Assembly: GCA_945905915.1 (NCBI GenBank)
Contig: CAMDQL010000027.1
Span: 1-20,431 of the forward strand
Length of the DNA stretch: 20,431 nucleotides
Source of the DNA: Flavobacterium psychrophilum
Lineage (GTDB): Bacteria; Bacteroidota; Bacteroidia; Flavobacteriales; Flavobacteriaceae
Direction of reading: 5' to 3'
Below are positions 7,366 through 14,595 of this stretch, piece after piece. The first letter of the stretch is position 1. Every line of letters starts with the position of its first letter. The notes beneath the pieces were generated by a model. It saw only the letters and a list, made by a program, of their open reading frames with translations. It made no database searches and had not been told where the DNA came from. The translations under genes were made by a program, and so were the position numbers.

Positions 7366-8010
7366 ATGGAAGTAATAGACAATACCATTCGTTTTGTGAA
7401 ACAGCAACTCGAAAATGCAGAAGGCGGTCATGATTGGTTTCATATAGAACGCGTTTATAAAAATACTTTATTGATTGCACATGAAGAAAAATGCGATTTA
7501 GAAGTAGTAAAATTAGCTGCTTTATTGCATGATATTGCCGATTCGAAATTTCATGAAGGCGATGAAACAATTGGACCTCAACTTGCCCGAACCTTTTTAG
7601 AATCTCAACAGGTGCCTTCTGAAAAAATAAACCATGTCATTGCTATTATTGAAAATATTTCGTTCAAAGGCGGAAATTTTGATCAACACTTTCATTCAAA
7701 AGAATTAGCAATTGTGCAAGACGCCGACCGTTTGGATGCAATTGGAGCTATAGGAATTGCTCGAACATTTAACTATGGCGGATTTAAAAATAGAACACTT
7801 TATAATCCGGAAATTGCGCCAAACCTATCTATGTCTAAAGAAGAATATAAAAAAAGTGACGCCCCAACCATCAATCACTTTTACGAAAAATTATTACTTT
7901 TAAAAGATAAAATGAATACCGAAACAGGTAAAAAAATAGCCAAAAAACGTCATGATTTCATAATTCATTTTTTGGCTCAATTTTATGCCGAATGGAACGG
8001 CGAAGTTTAA
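7366..8010 (+). CDS. HD-domain phosphohydrolase (YedJ-like)
   Basis: This 214-aa cytoplasmic protein has an HD domain. The metal-binding set starts with H26 in GHDWFHIERV, continues with H55-D56 in ALLHDIADSKFH, and has a later Asp in QDADRLDAIGAIGIARTFNYGG (about 119-121). This arrangement and the closing segment resemble E. coli YedJ and its relatives, metal-dependent phosphohydrolases whose substrates are not settled; nucleotides are the usual guess. The start codon lies 13 nt past the desaturase terminator. A near-match to the -7 consensus (TAATTTG, one base short) sits 5 nt before the ATG. It converges with glutamate dehydrogenase. Confidence 0.75.
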   Translation: MEVIDNTIRFVKQQLENAEGGHDWFHIERVYKNTLLIAHEEKCDLEVVKLAALLHDIADSKFHEGDETIGPQLARTFLESQQVPSEKINHVIAIIENISFKGGNFDQHFHSKELAIVQDADRLDAIGAIGIARTFNYGGFKNRTLYNPEIAPNLSMSKEEYKKSDAPTINHFYEKLLLLKDKMNTETGKKIAKKRHDFIIHFLAQFYAEWNGEV

Positions 8011-8040
8011 AAAGATTCTCTTTACAAAAACAAGAGCTTT
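8011..8040. terminator. Weak bidirectional terminator between convergent genes
   Basis: AAAG (8011-8014) and CTCTT (8018-8022) can pair with AAGAG (8032-8036) and CTTT (8037-8040), leaving a 3-nt bulge. Short T or A runs flank it on each side, so it could serve both the HD gene and gdhA. The bulge makes it marginal. Confidence 0.3.
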
Positions 8041-8045
8041 AAAAT

Positions 8046-9389
8046 TTAAACTACTCCTTGTGCTAACATAGCGTCTGCAACTTTAACAAAACCTGCAATA
8101 TTAGCTCCTTTTACATAATCAACATAACCATCGTCATTAGTTCCATATTTAATACAAGAATCATGAATATCGCTCATGATCTTAAATAATCGTTGGTCTA
8201 CTTCTTCTGATGGCCAGCTCAAACGTAATGAATTTTGTGACATTTCTAAGCCCGATGTTGCAACACCTCCAGCATTTGATGCCTTGCCAGGTGCAAATAA
8301 AATTTTTGCTTTGTGAAATTCAAGAATAGCTTCTGGTGTTGAAGGCATATTAGCTCCTTCAGCAACACAAATACAACCATTATTTACCAAGGCTTTAGCT
8401 TCATCCCCATTTAGTTCATTTTGAGTAGCACAAGGTAAAGCGATATCTCCTTTTACTTCCCAAGGACGTTTCCCTTCAACAAATTTTGCGTTTGGAAATT
8501 TTGAAATATAATCTGAAATTCTACCATAGTTTACATTTTTTATTTCCATAATATAAGCTAATTTCTCAGCGTCTATTCCATCAGCATCATAGATATATCC
8601 AGATGAATCTGAAGCTGTAAGTACTTTTGCGCCCAATTGAGTTGCTTTTTCAATTGCATATTGTGCAACATTACCAGAACCAGAAACAATTACTGTTTTT
8701 CCAGCAAACGTAATTTTTTTAGTTGCCAACATACTTTGTGCAAAATAAACCGTTCCATAACCAGTAGCTTCTGGACGAATTAATGACCCTCCGAAAGAAA
8801 TTCCTTTTCCAGTTAAAACACCCGTAAATTCATTTCTTGTTTTCTTATACTGACCAAACATGTATCCTACTTCTCTTCCGCCAACGCCAATATCACCGGC
8901 TGGAACATCTGTGTCTGCACCAATATGTTTGGCTAACTCTTGCATAAAAGCTTGGCAAAAACGCATTATTTCAGTATCTGATTTTCCTTTTGGATCAAAG
9001 TTGGAGCCTCCTTTACCGCCGCCCATAGGTAGAGTGGTTAAGCTGTTTTTAAACACTTGTTCAAAAGCTAAAAATTTTAAAATACTTAAATTAACCGATG
9101 GGTGAAAACGCAGTCCTCCTTTGTATGGGCCTATTGCAGAATTCATTTGAATTCGATAACCTTTATTTATTCTTGTTTTACCCGCATCATCTATCCAAGC
9201 AATTCGGAACAATATTACGCGCTCTGGCTCAACCATTCGTTCCAAAAGCATTTTATTTTGATACTTTTTATTATTTTCAATAAAGGGAATAACTGTTTCA
9301 GCTACTTCATGAACAGCCTGAAGAAATTCAGTTTCGTTTGGGTTATTTTTTGCTACTTCAGCAACGAAATCGTTAATTTTTTGAATCAT
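8046..9389 (-). CDS. gdhA: NADP-type glutamate dehydrogenase
   Basis: This 447-aa protein has the same length as the E. coli hexameric NADP-dependent enzyme and matches it along its whole length. It interconverts 2-oxoglutarate plus ammonia and glutamate, assimilating ammonia. Visible landmarks are YKGGLRFHPSVN (89-100), PMGGGKGGSNFDPKGKSD with catalytic K126 (121-138), the catalytic Asp in DVPAGDIGVG (about 166), and the nucleotide-binding GSGNVA (237-242). NADP preference is inferred from family length and similarity. It lies 129 bp downstream of the enoyl-CoA hydratase gene. That gap contains no open frame that I would call; a TAAATTTG-like box on the minus strand (9491-9498) could be a promoter, but it lacks a -33 partner. 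Confidence 0.93.
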   Translation of the reverse strand: MIQKINDFVAEVAKNNPNETEFLQAVHEVAETVIPFIENNKKYQNKMLLERMVEPERVILFRIAWIDDAGKTRINKGYRIQMNSAIGPYKGGLRFHPSVNLSILKFLAFEQVFKNSLTTLPMGGGKGGSNFDPKGKSDTEIMRFCQAFMQELAKHIGADTDVPAGDIGVGGREVGYMFGQYKKTRNEFTGVLTGKGISFGGSLIRPEATGYGTVYFAQSMLATKKITFAGKTVIVSGSGNVAQYAIEKATQLGAKVLTASDSSGYIYDADGIDAEKLAYIMEIKNVNYGRISDYISKFPNAKFVEGKRPWEVKGDIALPCATQNELNGDEAKALVNNGCICVAEGANMPSTPEAILEFHKAKILFAPGKASNAGGVATSGLEMSQNSLRLSWPSEEVDQRLFKIMSDIHDSCIKYGTNDDGYVDYVKGANIAGFVKVADAMLAQGVV

Positions 9390-9518
9390 ATTAGTTAAGT
9401 TATTTATAGAATGTTTAGTAAAAGCTTAAATCGGATATAAAGTTACAATTTTTATACAGAAAAAATATTGATTTGATAAAAAATGGTTTTCAAATTTAAA
9501 AAAATTAATGCCCCTTTT

Positions 9519-10295
9519 TTACTTTCCGGGAAACGCAGCTTTTCTTTTTTCTAAAAATGCCGAAGTTCCTTCTTTAAAATCTTCGGTTCCAAAACAAGCA
9601 CCAAAATTTTCAATTTCAACTTCATATCCATTAGTTCCATCTTCAAAATTAGCATTTATTGCTTGTATAGCTTTTGCAATTGCTACCGTTGAATTATTAG
9701 AAATTTTGGTGGCAATTCCTTTAGCAAATTCCAATAATTCATCTTGTGCAACTACATGATTTACCAATCCATAGTTTTTTGCGGTTTCTGCATCAATCAT
9801 TCCGGCGGTCATGATTAGTTCCATTGCTCGACCTTTCCCTATTAATTGAGCTAATCGCTGTGTGCCACCATAACCTGGAATTACCCCTAAAGTTACTTCG
9901 GGCAATCCCATTTTTGCATTGGTAGAAGCTACTCTAAAATGACATGACATAGCTAATTCTAATCCGCCACCTAACGCAAAACCGTTAACTGCTGCAATAA
10001 CCGGAGTGCTCAAATTTTGAACAAAATCAAACAGCAACGCTTGTCCTTCTGTAGCTAATTGTTGTCCTTCTGAAATTGAAAAATTAGCAAATTCCGCAAT
10101 ATCGGCACCAGCCACAAAAGCCTTTTCGCCACTACCTGTTATAATAATTGCTTTTACAGTTTTATCTTCGTTTAATGCATTAAATCCATCGTGTAATTCT
10201 TGAATGGTTGCTTTATTTAAGGCGTTTAACTTTGTAGGTCTATTGATGGTTACAACAGCTATATTGTCTTGTTTTTCAATTAAAATGTTTTCCAT
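9519..10295 (-). CDS. Enoyl-CoA hydratase/isomerase (crotonase family)
   Basis: This 258-aa protein is a crotonase-fold enzyme, most likely short-chain enoyl-CoA hydratase, adding water to trans-2-enoyl-CoA in fatty-acid or amino-acid breakdown. The oxyanion-hole segments are AFVAGADIAEF (59-69) and ALGGGLELAMS (107-117). The two catalytic Glu are expected at E113 and E133 (in GLPEVTLGVIPGYGGTQRL), and both are present, which favours true hydratase activity over other crotonase reactions. The exact substrate cannot be told. It starts 13 nt after the histidine kinase stop, so they are probably co-transcribed although no functional link is evident. Confidence 0.88.
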   Translation of the reverse strand: MENILIEKQDNIAVVTINRPTKLNALNKATIQELHDGFNALNEDKTVKAIIITGSGEKAFVAGADIAEFANFSISEGQQLATEGQALLFDFVQNLSTPVIAAVNGFALGGGLELAMSCHFRVASTNAKMGLPEVTLGVIPGYGGTQRLAQLIGKGRAMELIMTAGMIDAETAKNYGLVNHVVAQDELLEFAKGIATKISNNSTVAIAKAIQAINANFEDGTNGYEVEIENFGACFGTEDFKEGTSAFLEKRKAAFPGK

Positions 10296-10308
10296 TTTAC
10301 GTTTTTTA

Positions 10309-11778
10309 TTATTTGTTTATTGGAAAGGAAACTAAAAATTCAGTTCCTATGTTTATTTCAGTTTCAAAAGTAATAGTTCCTTGGTAATTTTCAATAATAT
10401 TTTTGATGATGGCTAAACCAAGGCCCATTCCGCTTGATTTTGTAGTGAATTTTGGTTCAAATATTCGAGCCGCATTGTCTTCCGATATTCCTTTTCCGTT
10501 ATCTTTTACTGCAATTTTTACTTGATGATCTTCTCTAAAAACAGTAACAAATACTTGCTTGTTTTCTTGTTCATCAGGTATCGATTGAATGGCGTTTTTG
10601 ACCAAATTTGTAACAACTCTTATCAATTGTGTACGGTCTAATTTAGCAATAATTTCGTCTTCAATTGCCGAAAATGTGATGTAATCTTCATTAAAAATTT
10701 CCAAGGTCATTTGAACTACTTGCACTACATTAAGCGTTTCGTTTTGTTGAGCGGGCATGGTTGCAAAGTTTGAAAATGCATTTGCCACCGAACTCATCGT
10801 GTCAATTTGCTGTAAAATAGTTTTAGTATAATCTTCTAGCTTTTTAGAAATATTTGGATCATTTGCTTCAAATTTACGTTCAAAATTTTGCACCGTTAAT
10901 CGCATTGGAGTTAACGGGTTTTTAATTTCGTGGGCTACTTGTTTTGCCATTTCTCGCCAAGCTTGTTCTCGTTCGCTTTGAGCTAAAATAGTGGCACTTT
11001 CTTCTAATTTATCCACCATGTTATTATAGGATTTAATTAAAAGATTGATCTCTTTACTGCCGTCTTCCAGTACAATTTTCTCGTTGCGTTGATCCAATTG
11101 TGTTTCTTGCATTTTATCTCTAATAATTTTAAGTGATTTGGTAATATAACTCGATAAAAAATAGGATAACACTATAGAAATCAAAAACATAAAAGCATAT
11201 ACTTGCCCAAATCGAATGAGGAAATTTTGCACTTCATTATTATAAAATGCTCTATCTTCTTCGTAGGGTAAATTTAAAATTCCTAGTGGCTTAAACTTGG
11301 TATCTTTTAAATAAGTGTATGAAGAACGAAAAGGCTGTCCGTCAATTGTTGAAAATTCTACATATCTTTTTTCTAAAGAGGCTTGCAAAATTTTTAATGT
11401 TGCTTCGTTTATTTTAGGTTTGTCTTTATCAATTTTAAAAATGGCTTTGGAGGAAATTAATAATTCCCCATTTAAATCAAAAATATTGATTTCCATACTA
11501 TGAATATCGGCCAATTCAAAGATTTTTTCTTTAAAAATTAACGGAACATTCTCAGTAGTTAAAGGATATGTGGTGGTTTGCAACACATAATTAATATGTT
11601 CGGCAATAGCGGTTTCTTTACGTTCTAATCGGTCTTGATGGTATTCTCTGGCCTCTTTTCGAAATTGATAAATGGATACCGTAGCAATCAATACCGACGC
11701 AATGAGCGTTAAGAATATCATGGATAGAAATATTCTTACGCGAAGTGAAAGATTTTTTATATTAAAAATTCTATCCAT
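10309..11778 (-). CDS. Membrane sensor histidine kinase (HAMP, HisKA, HATPase)
   Basis: This 489-aa protein is a classical two-component sensor. Transmembrane helices are at about 14-36 and 191-211, with a 155-residue periplasmic sensor region between. A HAMP linker follows (about 212-263). The phospho-accepting H283 is in AKQVAHEIKNPLTPMRLTVQNFERKF, an H-box of the NtrY type. ATP-binding motifs are N395 (N box), DNGKG at 426-430 (G1) and GMGLGLA at 450-456 (G2). No response regulator gene is in the window, so the partner is elsewhere. It lies 25 nt downstream of hemJ in the hemH-hemJ transcript direction. The signal is unknown. Confidence 0.9.
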   Translation of the reverse strand: MDRIFNIKNLSLRVRIFLSMIFLTLIASVLIATVSIYQFRKEAREYHQDRLERKETAIAEHINYVLQTTTYPLTTENVPLIFKEKIFELADIHSMEINIFDLNGELLISSKAIFKIDKDKPKINEATLKILQASLEKRYVEFSTIDGQPFRSSYTYLKDTKFKPLGILNLPYEEDRAFYNNEVQNFLIRFGQVYAFMFLISIVLSYFLSSYITKSLKIIRDKMQETQLDQRNEKIVLEDGSKEINLLIKSYNNMVDKLEESATILAQSEREQAWREMAKQVAHEIKNPLTPMRLTVQNFERKFEANDPNISKKLEDYTKTILQQIDTMSSVANAFSNFATMPAQQNETLNVVQVVQMTLEIFNEDYITFSAIEDEIIAKLDRTQLIRVVTNLVKNAIQSIPDEQENKQVFVTVFREDHQVKIAVKDNGKGISEDNAARIFEPKFTTKSSGMGLGLAIIKNIIENYQGTITFETEINIGTEFLVSFPINK

Positions 11779-11803
11779 TGTTTAATTTTAATTCGAAATA
11801 AAG

Positions 11804-12343
11804 CTATTGCTTCTCTCTAATTCTTTTATAGAATTTAAAACCAAGCATAATAATTACTGAAAATAATACAATTCCAACTACACCATAAATCCAATTAATT
11901 GCATTTTTTAAAATTACTAAAAAAACGACTGCAAAAAGAATAATTGTAGCGCCTTCGTTCCATAATCGCATGAAGTTTGATGTGTATTTTATGGTGTCAT
12001 TTTGTAATTCGGTATATATTTTCTGACATTTAAAATGATAAATAAAAAGCAAAACTACAAAGCCTAACTTCACGTGCATCCAAGGCATTTGTAACCAAGC
12101 GGGCATCAAAATTAGTAACCAAACCGCAAAAATAGTTGCTAAAACCGCACTTGGCCACGTTATAATATACCACAAACGATAGGTCATTATTTTATACTGT
12201 TTTTGTAAAATTTCTTTTTCTGGTGACGGTTTGTCATTCGCTTCAATTTGATAAACAAACAGGCGAACAATGTAAAACAACCCAGCAAACCAAGTGATTA
12301 CAAAGATTAAGTGTAGTGATTTTATGTAGTTGTAGAATTCCAT
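11804..12343 (-). CDS. hemJ: HemJ-type protoporphyrinogen IX oxidase
   Basis: This 179-aa membrane protein fits HemJ (formerly UPF0093, CopD-like), which oxidises protoporphyrinogen IX to protoporphyrin IX, the step before iron insertion. Four to five hydrophobic segments are visible (about 5-31, 55-80, 88-104, 130-147, 151-170). The conserved first-helix His is H11 and the conserved Lys is K92 in WMHVKLG; equivalents of both are known to be essential in cyanobacterial HemJ. The alternative, a copper-resistance CopD protein, is less likely because the gene follows ferrochelatase by only 30 nt and no other protoporphyrinogen oxidase is present. In Flavobacterium annotation it often appears only as a CopD-family protein. 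Confidence 0.8.
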   Translation of the reverse strand: MEFYNYIKSLHLIFVITWFAGLFYIVRLFVYQIEANDKPSPEKEILQKQYKIMTYRLWYIITWPSAVLATIFAVWLLILMPAWLQMPWMHVKLGFVVLLFIYHFKCQKIYTELQNDTIKYTSNFMRLWNEGATIILFAVVFLVILKNAINWIYGVVGIVLFSVIIMLGFKFYKRIREKQ

Positions 12344-12373
12344 TTAAAAGTCTTTTTCTTTGTTCTTTTATCT

Positions 12374-13390
12374 TTACTCTTTCTTAAACTCCTCAATCCA
12401 TCTTGCAACCACACCACACCATTCATCTTCGTCATTCATACAAGGAACTGCCATAAATTCTTCACCACCGTGATGTAAAAATTCTTCGTTAGCTTCCATC
12501 GCAATTTCTTCCAATGTTTCTAAACAATCGGCAACAAAAGCTGGGGTAACAACGGCTAATTTTTTAATGCCTTGCTCAGGCATTTTGTTAATTTCAACAT
12601 CAGTGTAAGGCGTTAACCATTTATCACCTGCTAAACGCGATTGAAACGTTTGACTATATTTTCCTTCTGGAATGCCCAATGCTTTCACTACTTGTTTTGT
12701 AGTTTCATAACATTGATGGCTATAACAAAATTCATGCGCTGGTGAAGGTGTATTGCAACAAGTTCTGTCCATTTTACAATGCGATTTTGTTACATCGGTT
12801 TTACGAATATGACGTTTAGGAACGCCATGATAGGAGAACAATAAATGATCGTAATCAAATCCTTCCAAATGTTTTTTTATCGAATTGGATAACGCTTCAA
12901 TGTACCCAGGTTTGTTATAAAACGCAGGAACCGTAGTAAATTTCATATTTGGAAAATGCTTGGCGCGAAGTTCTTCTGCCAAGACCAAAATAGTTGTGGT
13001 TGAAGCCATAGCGTGTTGCGGATACAAGGGGAAAAGCATCACTTCGGTTACGCCTTTATCGTGTAATTCTTGTAATCCTTTTAAAATTGTAATGGTTCCA
13101 TAACGCATTGCCAAAGCAACCGGAATGTCAACCAAACCTTTTACTTTTTCGTGCATTTTTTTTGAAATTACAATTAGAGGAGAGCCTTCATCAGTCCAAA
13201 TTCGTGCATAAGCTTCAGCCGATTTTTTTGGTCGGGTTTGTAAAATAATTCCTCGAACTAATAAAGCGCGCAATAAAAATGGAACATCAATTACGTATTT
13301 ATCCATTAAAAATTCATCTAAATAAGGCTTTACATCTTTTGCTGTTGGGCTTTCGGGCGAACCTAAATTTACTAATAATACTCCTTTCAT
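12374..13390 (-). CDS. hemH: Ferrochelatase
   Basis: This 338-aa protein inserts Fe(II) into protoporphyrin IX to make protoheme. The start MKGVLLVNLGSPESP, the active-site block FSYHGVPKRHIRKTD with metal-binding H188, DKWLTPYTD (256-264) and the catalytic Glu in ADCLETLEE (about 291) are all diagnostic. An unusual group of Cys follows the active His: C205, C211, C212, C222 and C227, plus C317 and C325 near the end. Some bacterial ferrochelatases carry a 2Fe-2S cluster, so an Fe-S site is possible but not shown. The 101-bp gap to araC has only a weak -7 match on the minus strand (complement of 13409-13416, TACTTTTA), so it may depend on read-through from araC or on a promoter I cannot see. 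Confidence 0.95.
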   Translation of the reverse strand: MKGVLLVNLGSPESPTAKDVKPYLDEFLMDKYVIDVPFLLRALLVRGIILQTRPKKSAEAYARIWTDEGSPLIVISKKMHEKVKGLVDIPVALAMRYGTITILKGLQELHDKGVTEVMLFPLYPQHAMASTTTILVLAEELRAKHFPNMKFTTVPAFYNKPGYIEALSNSIKKHLEGFDYDHLLFSYHGVPKRHIRKTDVTKSHCKMDRTCCNTPSPAHEFCYSHQCYETTKQVVKALGIPEGKYSQTFQSRLAGDKWLTPYTDVEINKMPEQGIKKLAVVTPAFVADCLETLEEIAMEANEEFLHHGGEEFMAVPCMNDEDEWCGVVARWIEEFKKE

Positions 13391-13491
13391 GTGTAGTTTG
13401 TTTTTTTATAAAAGTATACGATTTACTCTTTTTACTTTTTAATAGTGTTATTTTTTATTGATGTTGTGATATATAAAATTGATGCGCTACT

Positions 13492-14364
13492 CTACACATT
13501 AGTGTTTAAGTTCATCAAATATTTCTTGGGCGTTGTGCCAAATTTCTTTTTAAAAGCTGCAATAAAATGACTCCCGGTGCTGTAACCAATTTTTAAACCA
13601 ACTTCATTTACATTATAGGAACCACTGTCTAATAATTGTCGCGCATAATCCATTTTATAATCAAAAAGAAATCCAAAAACCGTATCGCCATATATTTGTT
13701 TGAACCCCATTTTTAACTTTTTAAGACTCAGCCCTACTTGTTCTGAAAGCTCTTCTAAACCTGGTGGTTCGGCCATATTGGCAATCATAATTTCTTTTGC
13801 TTTTTTAATTTTTAACACGTTTTCTTCATCAATCAAGAACGGACATTGTTCGGCATTTGGATCTTCAGAACGATTGAAATATAAACTCAATAATTCATAC
13901 CCTTTTCCTTTGTAATATAGGTTTTTAATCGACGGATTTAAATTATAATGAAACAATTGGCTTAAAACAATTGCCATTGACGGACTAATATCTGATTCTT
14001 TATAATATTTTTTATCCTTATTGTCATCGCTCAAAAAAGGAATATGTTCGGAGTCGGAAGAAAACAATCCGTGAAATTTTTTTATCGAAATAATTACAGA
14101 AATTACCCATGTATTAGGTGCTAATTCTAAATGTAACGGCAATTCCTTTTGTGGATTATAAAACAATAGTGCCTTTTCCTCTTTTAAATCTAAAGCATAG
14201 TTTCCTTGATTGAAAATGAATTTCCCATTTCCTTTAATGCCAAAATGAAATTGAATAAGTTCTTGACTTACAAGACGTTCTACTTTTAAATTGCTGCTGC
14301 TTTCATTTTGAAAACGCAATAATATAAAATCATTTTCAATCTTAATTTCTTCTTGCGAACCCAT
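13492..14364 (-). CDS. AraC-family transcriptional regulator next to the hem operon
   Basis: This 290-aa DNA-binding protein has a C-terminal AraC-type domain (about 195-285). Its two helix-turn-helix units are LEELSEQVGLSLKKLKMGFKQIYG and NEVGLKIGYSTGSHFIAAFKKKFGTTPKKYL, the latter holding the conserved GYSxxSxFxxxFKKxFGxTP pattern. The N-terminal 190 residues form a sensor-like region without an obvious named domain; the layout resembles PchR-type AraC regulators of iron uptake, but I cannot confirm that. The gene is divergent from hemA across 231 bp and upstream of hemH in the same direction, so it is well placed to regulate both halves of heme synthesis. Confidence 0.85.
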   Translation of the reverse strand: MGSQEEIKIENDFILLRFQNESSSNLKVERLVSQELIQFHFGIKGNGKFIFNQGNYALDLKEEKALLFYNPQKELPLHLELAPNTWVISVIISIKKFHGLFSSDSEHIPFLSDDNKDKKYYKESDISPSMAIVLSQLFHYNLNPSIKNLYYKGKGYELLSLYFNRSEDPNAEQCPFLIDEENVLKIKKAKEIMIANMAEPPGLEELSEQVGLSLKKLKMGFKQIYGDTVFGFLFDYKMDYARQLLDSGSYNVNEVGLKIGYSTGSHFIAAFKKKFGTTPKKYLMNLNTNV

Positions 14365-14456
14365 AGCGATATTTTTTTGGATTACTCGTTATATTATATT
14401 AGCTATTTATTTAGAATTATTCTACATAACAATTCTTGTACAGCTATATTTTGCTA

Positions 14457-14488
14457 CAAATTTAAAAGAAATAACGCTAAAAAATCAA
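14457..14488 (-). promoter_or_regulatory. Promoter of the araC-family gene
   Basis: On the minus strand, TTG (complement of CAA 14486-14488) and TAAATTTG (complement of 14457-14464) are 21 nt apart, a good Bacteroidota promoter. Predicted start near 14450, leaving a leader of about 85 nt before the ATG at 14364. Confidence 0.5.
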
Positions 14489-14537
14489 TTTTTATTCAAA
14501 AAATCTTTCAGCGACACAAAAAGTACTTTTAGCGTTA
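14472..14537. promoter_or_regulatory. Inverted-repeat operator pair between araC and hemA
   Basis: TAACGCTAAAA (14472-14482) and TTTTAGCGTTA (14527-14537) are perfect 11-bp inverted arms, 44 bp apart. The left arm sits in the spacer of the araC promoter and the right arm overlaps the hemA -33 position. A third related site, TTTCAGCG (14506-14513), is a direct repeat of TTTTAGCG (14527-14534) offset by exactly 21 bp, two helical turns, as is common for AraC-family sites. AAAAGTACTTTT (14519-14530) is a further 12-bp palindrome. Autoregulation plus hemA control by the adjacent regulator is inferred. Confidence 0.5.
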
Positions 14538-14566
14538 CTTTTATCGTAACTATAGCTATAGTTTTG
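14535..14566 (+). promoter_or_regulatory. Promoter of the hemA operon
   Basis: The -7 element TAGTTTTG (14559-14566) matches TAnnTTTG. At 21 nt upstream, TTA (14535-14537) stands where TTG is expected, a weak -33 that would suit an activator-dependent promoter. Predicted transcription start near 14573, 23 nt before the ATG at 14596. Confidence 0.5.
14548..14563. promoter_or_regulatory. Perfect 16-bp palindrome over the hemA -7 box
   Basis: AACTATAGCTATAGTT is identical to its reverse complement over all 16 bp and covers the first five bases of the -7 element. A protein bound here would block open-complex formation, so repression is the natural reading. The binding protein is unknown. Confidence 0.45.
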
Positions 14567-14595
14567 TGAAACTTTTAGAAAAGAGTAAATACCCT

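Noticed and set aside
7119..7570. Two overlapping minus-strand frames across the desaturase/HD-gene junction
   Set aside because: They run through a terminator and antisense to two clear genes, and show no family motif.
8860..9398. Plus-strand frames opposite gdhA
   Set aside because: They are shadows of a full-length, highly conserved enzyme gene.
9390..9518. A small gene between gdhA and the enoyl-CoA hydratase gene
   Set aside because: No frame of useful length with a plausible start was found on either strand; the region is AT-rich and looks like an ordinary upstream region.
11804..12343. Copper-resistance protein CopD
   Set aside because: HemJ shares the fold, and the conserved His and Lys plus the ferrochelatase neighbour favour protoporphyrinogen oxidase.
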